Assembly: GCA_018398585.1 (NCBI GenBank)
Contig: JAGTTD010000002.1
Coordinates: 31,240,186-31,304,185, forward strand
Source: Simmondsia chinensis
Lineage: Eukaryota; Streptophyta; Magnoliopsida; Caryophyllales; Simmondsiaceae
Length of the DNA: 64,000 nucleotides
Direction of reading: 5' to 3'
This document shows positions 22,245 through 32,003 of the stretch, piece after piece; position 1 is the stretch's first letter; each line of letters begins with the position of its first letter. The position numbers were made by a program, and so were the translations under genes. The notes beneath the pieces are model-generated. The model was given only the letters and a program-made list of their open reading frames with translations, did not search any database and was not told where the DNA came from.

Positions 22245-22832
22245 TTAAGTCTTCTCTTTTGGGTTGTCCAGATCTTGAAATCCCAACGGGGCTGCTTCTA
22301 GACGTGGTTCGGCCCCTGATTCAAGTGCTTCTTCAAGGATGGGTGGTTCCACAAGTTCCTCCTCATCCTTGACATTAATGGCAATGCAAGGGACTTCATC
22401 ACACCCCATTTGAGGCTGTGGTGGAAGTTCAAACTTCACACCACAGCTATCACAAATTCGAGCTACAGCTTCGGTTAAATCTCTAATGGAAGCTCGCAGC
22501 TCCGTAGTTGAACTCCTTTCTTCATGATCACGGCAATCTTCTAGTGCGACTTGGAGAGTCAGATTGTGGGCTTAGATGTTCATCACACAACATTCATCGT
22601 ATATGCACCTTCCGTGAAGTCACTTTTGTGCATTCTCGGCATCCCTCTTGGAGGCAAAAGTCACTTGAGCTTCAACCTTCAAGGTAAATGTTGAGTTGAT
22701 CTTGATTTCTTCAAGGCAATCATTAGGGGAGAAGACTTGGTAGAGGACGTCCTTGGTGATGGGATAGAGAACCTCCCAAACCTTAACAAGGAGTGTAGCC
22801 TTGTTGGAAGCTTGAAGAGTAGGAGCATACAT
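22245..22832 (-). pseudogene. PTB-like RRM reading frame carried by the LTR element
   Basis: One continuous minus frame of about 195 codons with two in-frame stops. Near the start, VLYPITKDVLYQVFSPNDCL is the opening of an RRM as found in polypyrimidine-tract-binding proteins (YPVT.DVL.QVFS..G). VEAQVTFASKRDAENAQK follows, then after the first stop LHGRCIYDECCVMNI, corresponding to the PTB block L-G-NIY-CC-L-I. The C-terminal half is a helical, acidic segment (TTELRASIRDLTEAVARICD). RRMs bind RNA. I infer that the element carries a host-derived or long-domesticated RRM frame; whether it was ever expressed cannot be told. Confidence 0.65.
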
Positions 22833-23092
22833 TTTTTTTTTCCTTTTTTTTTGATTTGGTGAATAGTGCAGGAATTTTTTTTTTTTTTTAATTCAGCGAA
22901 GAGAGCAAGGAAAAAAATAAATTTTTTTTTATTTGATAGTGAGATCCTTCGGTATCAAGAAGGTTGCAATGAAATAGAAATTTGTTTTTTTAGGGGATGA
23001 TAACGATCACAAATTAGCTATGTTGCAGTAGAAAATTTGCTTCCTGCTACTGCAGTAAAACAGCTCCTTCTTGTTGCCCTACTTGTTGGAAA

Positions 23093-23110
23093 CGTGGCTC
23101 TGATACCAAA
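23093..23110 (-). promoter_or_regulatory. Primer binding site of the non-autonomous element
   Basis: 'gtggctctgataccaaa' is the complement of TTTGGTATCAGAGCCAC, again initiator tRNA-Met type, three bases inside the LTR. Two more partial copies lie inside the LTR at about 23142-23152 and 23184-23194. Confidence 0.8.
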
Positions 23111-23965
23111 TGTCACAAACCCAAAGGTTGGGGACGATGCTTTGACACCAAATGTCACAAACCCAAAGGTTAGGGACAATGCTCTGATACCAAATGTCTC
23201 AAACCCAAAGGTTCGTGACTAGCTTGATAGATTTTAGACTTTGGGATGAGAGAAGAAGGTGAAATAGATTTAAGATGAGAAGAGAAATAGAAGAATTATA
23301 GAGTTAGATGAGGAGGAAGATAGAGATGAGAGAGAGACGGACATAGAGAGAATACAGAGATAAGGATTTTTCATTTCATTTTATTGATTGATTCTTTACA
23401 TCCTCTCATCCATTATTTATAGAAAAATTAAAATAAAATCCTACAGCTAATAAAGACAAATAGAAAATCCTAGAACATTCTAGAAATAAGAAAAGACAAA
23501 GGAAATCCGAAAATATTACCTAAAATACTAAAATACTAAATAAAGGATAAATACAAAGCAAAATGACAAAACAAGGATAGTGCTATTCAATGAGCTGGCG
23601 GATAAAAGCTGTCAAGGACAAATGGCAACTTTTTGGAAGCTTCTAAATGTTGGGCACTGCTGGGGCATGCTGGGCGTGGCGCTGGGCCTGCTGGGCGCTG
23701 CCTGGGTAATATCGTGACACTGTTGTGACACTGTTGTGGGCACTGCCTCGGCACTGTCGAGGCATTGTCATGACATTGTCATGGGCGCTGCCTGGGCACT
23801 GTCGTGACACTGTTGTGACATTGTCGTGAGCGCTGCCTGGGCGCTGTCGAGGCACTGTCGTGACACCATCTTGGGCATGAGCCAGGCCTTCCTCTGCACG
23901 GTCCTTTGACACTGTCTTGACAATGTTATGACGTTATCATTGCCCGGGGTGCCATGATCATGACA
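23111..23965 (-). mobile_element. 5' LTR of the non-autonomous element
   Basis: 42-bp units 23111-23152 and 23153-23194 are followed by the LTR body from 23195 (TGTCTCAAACCC) to CATGATCATGACA at 23965. It is highly similar to 20905-21717 over the purine-rich and 'taaaataaaatcctagagct'-type segments; differences are small indels and repeat-array length. Presence of the units in both LTRs shows they were there before integration. Confidence 0.8.
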
Positions 23966-24161
23966 GGTGCCCGGTGCACCCAACACCTGTGCCCTGGCAA
24001 GCACGCGCGTGCGCTGCACATTGGAGCTACAAGTTGCATGTGCAAGCCGTGGACCCATCTGTAGGTCAAGGCCTTAACCTAAGGGTGTCCATGGGCCCAC
24101 CCTAAGGTAATCTCAACGCTCTAGCACACTCAAAATTCCTTCTTGAGTTAGTGCTTCCTTG

Positions 24162-24347
24162 TGTTGAGTATTTTCAAAATAAAGTGCTTAATCATATGTT
24201 TCGGACTTGTTTATAATGTATTTGGTTTGAGTATGGTGTGTGTCGACACACTGAGCACAATATGTTGACACACACCATACTCAAACCAAATACATTACAA
24301 ACAAGTTTGAAACATATCATTAAGCACTTTATTTTGAAAATACATCA
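24162..24347 (-). mobile_element. Short palindromic 3' LTR of the nested copia
   Basis: Arms of about 80 bases: TGTTGAGTATTTTCAAAATA...TATGGTGTGTGTCGACACA and its mirror, ending GAAAATACATCA. The centre is about 14 bases (ctgagcacaatatg). The polypurine tract complement 'agattcccctacc' follows at 24348. The whole LTR would fold into one long hairpin. Confidence 0.7.
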
Positions 24348-24814
24348 AGATTCCCCTACCATTTTTAAAATATATTTATTCTCATATTACAACAACATCA
24401 TCTTGAAATAAAAGGAAGCCCTTATGCATAAATGAGAGTGTTTTTCAATTGAACTCTCACTTAATGAGTTACAATTAATCGGAACAACCATACATTCCAT
24501 TTGACTAATTGAATACATCTCCACAAACAAGACTTACTTCCTACACACACCTCATCTTTCAGACAAACATATTTATGGCTTTATGTTCTGTACCCTTTAT
24601 GAGTGTTACAGATTCAAACTCTTGTCATTAAATCACTCCTTGAAGCGGCCAAACTTCACACTCACATAGGTAGACTCCATTGATTATGTCCCTACAACAC
24701 GACATTCAAGTGTTTACTCGGGTCCATTAAGAGCATAAGCTCAACCTTTTTTCCCTTTGTCACAGGTTACCAAGTACTACACCCGAGATGAAATTTTACT
24801 TTTAGTGCTTGCAA
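24348..24814 (-). other. 3' non-coding part of the nested copia
   Basis: Lies between the end of the RNase H frame and the polypurine tract. No frame with protein character. Confidence 0.6.
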
Positions 24815-26330
24815 TCACACGGATGATGGAACTCTTTCATTGAACATAAGACCTGGCGTTGTACTAGGCATTGGGTTGAGGGTCCATAATGGGTGACTAA
24901 AATTGACGAGTTTGAGCCCCATCCCTTCACTTGTACTTAAAACCAAGTCTCTAGCAAGACTTTTTATGAAACGATAAGCTAGATTCGGACTTGTTCTCAC
25001 AAAGTTCACAGTGATGACCCCATCTCTAATATGTTGTCTCACAATACTATGTCTTGCACCAATGGGTCTGGACTTTCCATTATACATCGTGCTATATGCC
25101 TTTAAAAGCGTAGCCTGACTATCATAATGGATAGGAATAGGTGAGATTGGCTTAGGCCATAGAGGAACCTCATACAAAAGATCCTTTAACCATCCTGCTT
25201 CTTTTGGCGCAGAAACCAGAGCAATAAACTTCGCTGCCATGGTGGAATCTGAAATACATGTCTGTTTCTTGGAACCTCAAGAAACAGCACCCCCACCAAG
25301 CAAGAAAACCCATCCGCTTATAGAAGCGTAATCTCCCACATCAAATATCCAACTAGCATCAGAGTATCCTTTCAAAATAGGAGGACACCCTTGAAAAGAG
25401 ATATCATAGTCCATGGTTTTCTCAAGATATTTTAGTATTCTATATGCTGCATGCCAATGTAATTTGCTTGGATTGCTAGTGTATCTACTTAGCTTTCCAA
25501 CAGCAAAGGCTGCATCGGGCCTTGTGCTAGTCATAGCAGTACATTAGACATCCTATGACTTCGGCATATTCCAATTATGCTACTGGAGTACTATCATTTG
25601 GTACAATTTTCGTACTTGGATACATAGGCGTAGACACAGGAGCGCATGCACCGAAGTTAAATCTTTTTAACACTTTTTCAATATAGTGAGGCTGTGTTAA
25701 AGATAGTGAATCACCATTCCTTATTATTTTTATACCAAGAATAACTTTAGCCTCACCCATGTCTTTTATATCAAAGTTACTTGAGAGAAAATGTTTAGTT
25801 TTCTCTACTTGCTCCACATCAATGCCAAAAATCAACATGTCGTCAACATATAAACAAACAATGATTCCTTTGTCATTTTCAAACTTGCTATAGACACACT
25901 TATTTGATTCATTGATTCTGAATCCGTTGTTTAGAACAACTTGGTCAAAGTTTTGGTGCCATTGTTTAGGGGCTTATTTTATTCCATACAAAGATCGTAT
26001 GAGTTTATATACTTTCTTCTCATGACCTGGAACAACAAACCCTTCCGATTGTTCCATATACACCTCTTCTTCCAATTCACCATTTAGGAATGTCGTTTTT
26101 ACATCCATTTGGTAAATCTTTAATTTGTAAATAGAGGCTAGAGCAACACTACTATTGTCGATATTCTTGCCATTGGAGCATATGTATCAAAGTAGTTTAT
26201 CCCATATTTTTGGATAAACCCTTTAGCCAACTACCGGCCGTTGAACTTATCAATAGTTTCATCGACTTTCATTTTCTTCTCGAAAATCAACTTACACCCT
26301 ATGGGCTTACTTCCTTGTGGAAGATCCACT
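24815..26330 (-). pseudogene. Copia reverse transcriptase and RNase H
   Basis: Minus-strand blocks: YVDDMLIFG (RT motif C) then FDIKDMGEAKVILGIKIIR at about 25800; TRPDAAFAVGKLSRYTSNPS at about 25530; KGYSDASWIFD (RNase H Asp); KKQTCISDSTMAAKFIAL (Glu in S-T-x-A-E altered to K); DSQATLLKAYSTMYNGKSRP and RHSIVRQHIRDGVI. This is the full RT/RH order of Tork/TAR-like copia. Several stops break it. It copies RNA to DNA in an active element; here it is dead. Confidence 0.85.
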
Positions 26331-27830
26331 AGAATTTAGGTTTTATTACCCATGATGGAGTCCATCTCATCATTTATCGCCTCTTTTCAAAAAGCAGCAT
26401 CATGAGACTTCATAGCCTTATCAAACGTCATAGGATCCAATTCTATGACACAACAATATGGAGTTAGATGATCCACATTGTCTCTAGTTCCTTCTACCAA
26501 AAATTGTAGAAGTCTGGTTTGAAAGATTTCTCTTTCCTTGCTCTTTTACTTCTTCGGAGTTCTAGAATGTTATCGGGGATTTCTTCCCTTTCATGATGAT
26601 TCCATCATATGACATGGGAGAATGTCATTTTCAACCGATACATTATCCTTTGGTCTAGGAATTGAAGAAAAACATTTTTCATTAGAAATAGCATCTCTCG
26701 ATTCTATTATAGTATTAATGTTTATACAATCGTTTAATTTAATCACAAGGAATCAATAGGCTTTACTATGTGCCACATAACTGAAAAATACACATTCAAT
26801 TCCTCTCTCACCTAATTTTTTATCCTTTTAGGTTCAGAAACTTTAACAATTACCCTACATCCCCCAAACTTTGAAGTAACTCAAATTCGAGGCTCGTTTA
26901 TTCCAATGTTTATATGGGGTAATTTTTCTTCCTTATTAGGAACTCGCTTCAAAATATGACAAGCCGTAAGCATGGTCTCACCCTAAAAACCATCGATGAG
27001 TCTGGAATATGACAACATGGCAGTCACCATCTTGGTTAAAGTCGGATTTTTCTGCTCAGCCTCGCCATTTTGTTGTGGCGTATAAGGTGCAATGAACTCA
27101 TGTATTATTCCCGTGGTTTTGAGTATTTGGGATCATAATATTCCCCCCCATGATCAGTTCTTAGGCGTTTTAAGAAAGTTTCACAATGTAGTTCAGGTTT
27201 AGCCTTAAATGCTTTAAACTTGTCAAGTGATTCATCTTTATAATTTATGAGAAAGACATAGCAATACCTAGAGAAATCATCTATAAAGGTGATGAAATAT
27301 CTCATTCCTCCTAAATTCGGAGTATTTTTAAAATCACACAAATCACTATGTTCTAGATCAAGTAGACTCGTATTCCTTTGAACTGAAGGAAACCGTAATC
27401 TTGGTATTTTCATAAGCATACATGTTTTGCATTTATCATTAACTTTATCAATATATGGAATTAATGCCGAGTTTGCCATTTCATGCATTCTATGAAATTG
27501 ACGCGACCAAGTCTTTGATGCCAAAGAAACGAGAAATCAAGCATATGCACCGAACTAACTGTATTATTATTGATATTTAATTTAAACATGCCTTCGAACA
27601 AATATCCTTTGCCAATGAATGCCCCACCCTTAGACATTACAAATTTGTCAGCCTCAAAGACCAACTTAAAATCGAAACTATTTAAAAGGCTATTACATAC
27701 GAGATTCTTTTTCACATTCGGGCCATACCACACATCATTCAAGGCAAGGGTTTTTCCCGAAGTGAAAAGTAATTTAACCTTTCCCTTGCCCTTAATTAGT
27801 ATGGTTGCACCATGACCCATTAATAGCACA
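26331..27830 (-). pseudogene. Copia pre-integrase and integrase
   Basis: FSFLWHQRLGRVNF (pre-integrase W-H-x-R-L-G-H variant) at about 27530, CKTCMLMKIPRLRFPS, LEHSDLCDFKNTPNLGG (first Asp), YFITFIDDFSRYCYVFL, LRTDHGGEYYDPKY (second Asp and the D-x-G-E-Y block). Further integrase words continue to about 26700 in other frames. Frameshifts are common. Confidence 0.85.
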
Positions 27831-28820
27831 GTTTCGTCATCTATGGTTCAAGTAATCTAAAGAACCTCCTATCTTTATAAACATGTTTTGGAGCCCCCGA
27901 ATCAACCCACAAAATTGATTTCAGTATCAGTGCTGCAAAATTATCATTCGAATTTTTATTGCGATGGTCCAGCCCCTTACCTCTCTTTTTCTTGAGGCGA
28001 TAACAGTCCTTTCTCACATGACCGGGCTTATGACACTCCCAACAAACAAGCTTAGGCCTCTTCTCATCACTTTCCTTTAAGATGTGTCCAGTTTGTTTTG
28101 GTCCTTTGCTCGATTGGCCTTCTTCCATGACATTAATTTTTCCAATGTCACCGGAATGATCCTTATTCTCATCTTGTAACCTATAACCTGTAACCTGTAA
28201 CCTTCCTTAATACAGAGATGGTTAGCCAACTCCTCGATAGACAAATCTTCCTTTTTATGTTTAAGTCCTTTCTTAATATCTTTTCATGAAGAAGGACGTT
28301 GTGTATCAAGGAGGAAATGACAATAGTATCATCCATGTTCATGTTATACTGCTTAAAGTGATTTAAAATTTTTTCTATCTCATGAATTATTCCATAACAA
28401 AATGATTATCAACCATTTTATAATTGTTAAATTGACTCACAAGAAATTTCTTACTTGTAGCGTCTTCTGCCATGTATCTTGTTTTAAGAGCGTCCCATAA
28501 CTCCTTGGTAGTAGTCATATTAGAATAGATATCGAAGAGGGCATCCATCATACCATTAAGGATATGACCCCTACAAATGTAGTCATCGTTCTCCCATTTC
28601 ACTCTTGCACGTTGCTCGAATAGTGTTTCATCATCAGATGGAGGATCGGGGATTGGTGTAGTAAGGACATACACCACATTCAAAGTAGTAATCAAGAAGT
28701 GCATTTTCCTTTGCCAGCAACGAAAGTTTCCGCCATCAAATTGATCAAGTTTCACAAAGTTCGCTATCTTTTCATGTAGGGAAGAAGCCATTTTCAAAGC
28801 AGAAAAAATAAGCCTTAAGA
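27831..28820 (-). pseudogene. Copia gag, zinc knuckle and protease start
   Basis: 28387-28797 opens with MASSLHEKIANFVKLDQFDG and continues with WQRKMHFLITTLNVVYVL, ICRGHILNGMMDALFD and KELWDALKTRYMAEDATSKK, the UBN2-type copia gag. 27841-28128 has CWECHKPGHVRKDC (CCHC knuckle) and ILWVDSGAPKHVYKDRRFF (protease D-S-G). The gag start codon is only 25 bases from the palindromic end at 28822, and no tRNA-Met type primer binding site is present between them. Confidence 0.88.
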
Positions 28821-28821
28821 T

Positions 28822-29627
28822 TGTTAGGGAAATCTTACAAAACGCGTATCAATAAACAGTATCAGGATTCTAGGCGTATAGCGAATATAAGACTTATTTC
28901 GTAGATAAAGAAATAGTTATAGGGATAATATGAAAGCCAAGAACAAAGTGAGATAGAGTGTAGAAGGAAAGATAACCAAGATGTGAACAAGAAAATGATC
29001 TTTTAATATAACTTTTTTTAAGTACTTTCAAAAAGGATGGTGGAATCAATTTATAGAAAATGAAGTGCCCCTTTTGAAGGGACTCATTCCTTCTAAAAGG
29101 GACATTTCAACAGCGAAAAACAACCCTTTAATCTCTCAAAAAGCTATAAAAACTGCCATGTGTGTCGAAGCTGAGTGTCGATACACAATCTTATAGAACC
29201 CCATGTGTGGATCTGTATGTCGACATTCAAATCGATACACAATCTTATAGAAACCTGTGTGTAGGTCAATGTGTCAACACATAGGGTAGTTTTGACTGTT
29301 TTTTGCGCAGTTAAAGGGTTGTTTTTGGCGGTTGAAATGATCCTTGGGAAGGGACGAGTCCCTTCAAAAGGGGCACTTGATTTTTCTATAAATTGATTCC
29401 ACTATCCTCTGTGAAAGTACTTGAAACAATTATATTAAAACATCATTATCTTGTTCAAATCTTGGTTATCTTTCCTTTCTACACTTTATCTAACTTTGTT
29501 CTTGGTTTTCATTGTATCCCGAGACTATTTCTTCATCCACGAAATAAGTCTTAAGGACAGTGGTTCGCTACACGCCTTGAAGCTTGAGACTGTTTATTGA
29601 TACCCTTTTTGTGAGATTTCCCTAACA
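28822..29627 (-). repeat. 806-bp palindromic end of the nested copia
   Basis: It starts TGTTAGGGAAATCTTAC and ends GATTTCCCTAACA. The arms pair for roughly 330 bases, including the GATAACCAAGATGTGAACAA and 'gtgccccttttgaagggact' blocks and their mirrors at 29340-29480. The unpaired centre (about 29150-29300) holds repeated 'tgtcgatacacaatcttata' and TGTGTCAACACA words. It occupies the position of the 5' LTR. By eye the arms match at well over three-quarters of positions. Confidence 0.8.
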
Positions 29628-30182
29628 CCTTGCGTCTAGGCGATGGTCTGTTATTGCGCTAGCGCTGTGCTTCAAACTTGCGTGCTAGTTGCTTGTGCAT
29701 GTAATGCGCCTGACCTACATCCCACGTATCAGGCTAGCGCTGTGCAAGCGCATAGCCCTCAGTCCGTTAATGCCATGCTCAAGCTCATTTTTTTTAGGCT
29801 CGGTTTATCCATACAAAGGATGCGCACGGCGCATACACTTGTGCTTGATCGATGTCCGTCTCGTATCGGCACAGCGCGTGCATTGCACCTAATCAAGGGT
29901 CCGTTCTTAACTAGTGTTGCATAAGTAATGTGTGCACGCTTGAGCATCATCATGCGCTTGACTAGTGCCACTTAACTAAATTAATGCGTCGCTCCAAGCG
30001 CACATGCCCTATAGGGTCAAGGTCCGTTGTGCCCCGTGTCGTAGCCAAACCTAGGCGCTGACATCCAACATGCACTAGAGGTTTACACACCAAGTGACCA
30101 TGTCTGCGCAATGATCACAGCATGATGCGCCTAATGCTAGGCATCACCCTGTGCGCGGCATCCCAATGTCAAGGGTCTTACA

Positions 30183-30830
30183 CCATTTCAGTTAACTTAT
30201 TAGCAAGATACAATTCCACACAAACATGAAGACTCTAGAGTGGAATTAAACATGTATTTTGGTATCTTTGTGGGACAATTGATATGAGATTATTATACTT
30301 GAAACAATCTAACTTGCAGTTAATTGGATATGCGGATGCTGGGTATTTGTCTGATACACAAGGTCGCTCATGGATTTTTTTTTGCATGTGGTGATTCCGC
30401 TATATTTTAGCGATGTACGAAGCAAACAATAGCAACCACTTACTCAAATCGAGTTGAGATACTCACACTTCATGAGGCAAGCAGCGAATGTGTATGGTAG
30501 AGGTCACTGATTTAACATATTCAAGAAGTATGCGATCTTTCAACAATTGAGGGGCATCTGACAATACTGTATGAAGACAACGCTGCATGTACTACTCAAA
30601 CTAAAGACAGATACATTAAAAGTGACAAAACCAAATACATCTCACCAAAGTTCTTATTTATTTATTTATTTATGTATGAGCTTCGGAAGAATGGTGTCAC
30701 TCAAATGAGAGCCTAGCAGACTTATTCTCAAAGGCGTGACCTATAATAACTTTCCAGAAACTGGTTCACAAGATTGGTATGCTCTGACTTAGGAACATTT
30801 TTCGTTGACATGCTCACATAAATGGGAATT
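30183..30830 (+). pseudogene. Ty1/copia pol, second part (RNase H)
   Basis: Continues the frame of the RT cut at 10136: FSVNLLARYNSTQT, then GTIDMRLLYLKQSN, LIGYADAGYLSDTQGRS (RNase H Y-A-D-A-G-Y) and SLADLFSKA near 30715. The order fits the 3' end of the same copia family. Stops and shifts are many. The rejoining of the two halves is the proof that 10137-30182 is one insertion. Confidence 0.82.
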
Positions 30831-31089
30831 ATATATGCACTATACTCATATTCCCTTCGCCATGGTTTTTTCTCATTAGGGTTTTCTTGGTGAAATTTTT
30901 AAAGAGGCAGTTTAAAAGGCGCATACCAAGGACATTAGTCTTTTAAAATTTTGTACCCACAAGTTTTTTTTCCCTAAAAATGAATATCCATAGAGAAAAT
31001 TTTCATGCTATAATGTTAGATCTTTTTCCCTAACTAAGTATATATCCCACTGGTTTCTTATTGATAATATTTTTAGCGAGCTATATTTG
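30831..31089 (+). other. 3' non-coding part of the old copia
   Basis: No gene; it reads like the tail between pol and 3' LTR, with 'cttggtgaaatttttaaagaggcag' followed by T-rich DNA up to the LTR. Confidence 0.5.
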
Positions 31090-31459
31090 TAGTATGTGAT
31101 CAAAGAAAGAAAATATTATAAATATTAAAATATTTTATGATTAACTAATGTACCCCTAATATTATAAATTACTTTTTTTTTTTTCACTTGCTCTTAACAG
31201 TATGTCAAGAAATAATGATGGAATAGTGCCCAAAAGTAGTGCCTACGGGATCTACTGGTTAACTTTGTGGCACCCACAGTGTCCAACATGTGCATGAGAT
31301 TTTAGCAGTAGATGAATACTGATGGATATTACTTTTATTTTTGCTCTATAAATATGGATATGTACATGGTAAAAGTATGCACAAATATATAAATAAAAAA
31401 GAAAAACTTTCTTGTTACACTTTTTTTCATACTATTGATATTTTTTGATATATCGTACA
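31090..31459 (+). mobile_element. 3' LTR of the old copia element
   Basis: Homologous to 4935-5286 with the same block order ('gctcttaacagtatgt', 'aatagtgccca', 'gcatgagattt', 'gctctataaatatggat', T-rich end at about 31459). 'ctctataaatatgg' at about 31350 is a strong TATA-like box on the + strand, facing HIT4 545 bases downstream of the LTR end. Confidence 0.55.
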
Positions 31460-32003
31460 TTTTATTTATGATAATATTATTGACAGGATAAAATTATTAT
31501 GACTAGAGCAAGATTATAGTTTTTAAGATAATTATGATTCTCATTATTTATAAGTCATATTATTACTCTAATAATAAAAAATTTTATTATATCACTAACA
31601 ACTTTTATTTTTTTATTTTTAAAAAAAAAGTAAAAATAGAACTATACAACCTCAAAAACGATTTCTCAAAACACAAAATCCTATGATCTCAACTCACATA
31701 ATAGAGAGGAGAGGACGAGAGGAAGCATGATACTAAAAAAAAAACACCCCGCACTCTCTCATAACTTGCATTATTATTTTAGAATAAAAAATACAATTTA
31801 TTTGCCCACACTTTTGTCGGCCGTTGTTCCTACGCAATCTCCAATTTGAAATTCCTCCCTTTCCCCCTTCTTTCAAATCTCCATTTCAATCTCCCTTCCT
31901 CTTTCTCTTCAAATTCCATTTGCTCACCTTGCCCATTCCACTCTGCCAACATCTCTGCAAACCCTACCTTCTCTCTGTATCTCGCTAGGGTTTCGTCGAA
32001 GAA
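31460..32003 (+). promoter_or_regulatory. HIT4 promoter region and 5' UTR
   Basis: AT-rich to about 31800, then a C/T-rich leader (about 31850-31985) of the pyrimidine-patch type common at plant transcription starts. A telo-box AAACCCTA lies at 31959-31966, often found near start sites of plant translation and nucleolar genes. A second 'ctagggtttcg' lies at about 31985. The transcription start cannot be fixed from sequence alone; it is probably between 31800 and 31850. Confidence 0.55.

Larger units (their letters stand above)
20905..23965 (-). mobile_element. Non-autonomous LTR element with multi-PBS LTRs
   Basis: Flanked by exact GGTGC duplications (20900-20904 and 23966-23970). LTRs are 20905-21717 and 23111-23965, with the polypurine tract complement 'ttccctcctcctt' at 21718 and the primer binding site complement 'ctctgatacca' just left of 23111, so it lies on the minus strand. 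The 1.4 kb interior has no gag, protease, RT or integrase. It holds a single RRM-like reading frame and A/T homopolymer runs (22830-22995). It must have relied on other elements for replication. The first base pair is TT instead of TG. Confidence 0.85.
24162..29627 (-). mobile_element. Ty1/copia element with two different palindromic ends
   Basis: Exact CCTTG duplications (24157-24161 and 29628-29632) delimit it, and the host LTR reads through when they are collapsed. The minus strand holds gag, zinc knuckle, protease, integrase, RT and RNase H in copia order, all with stops. The 3' end (24162-24347) is a 186-bp palindromic LTR preceded by the polypurine tract GGTAGGGGAAT (minus). The other end (28822-29627) is an 806-bp imperfect palindrome. 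The two ends are not alike, which is abnormal for an LTR element. Confidence 0.8.
10137..30182 (-). mobile_element. Level-1 gag-only LTR retrotransposon with nested insertions
   Basis: A minus-strand element lies inside the copia RT gene. Its LTRs read TGTCACAGGT...GGGTCTTACA on the + strand (minus: TGTAAGACCC...ACCTGTGACA). The outer copia sequence resumes exactly, and the flanks CCTTT (10132-10136) and CCATT (30183-30187) are a one-mismatch 5-bp TSD. The primer binding site complement 'gggctctgatacca' (19995-20008, initiator tRNA-Met type) abuts the right LTR, and the polypurine tract complement 'cctcccctacc' abuts the left LTR at 17829. The interior is only 2.2 kb and encodes gag alone, matching the TR-GAG class of non-autonomous elements. 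Both LTRs were later hit by other elements. Confidence 0.8.
20011..30182 (-). mobile_element. 5' LTR of the level-1 element, interrupted twice
   Basis: LTR pieces are 20011-20904, 23971-24161 and 29633-30182 (about 1.64 kb in total). It starts TGTCACAGGTATTTTTAAGA, matching 10138 onwards, and ends GGGTCTTACA. The gaps are a 3.06 kb non-autonomous LTR element (TSD GGTGC) and a 5.47 kb copia element (TSD CCTTG). Compared with the left LTR it has only one copy of the 375-bp module. Confidence 0.75.

Noticed and set aside
23643..24058. Frames with repeated PGSAHDNVTT
   Set aside because: Low-complexity translation of the LTR minisatellite.
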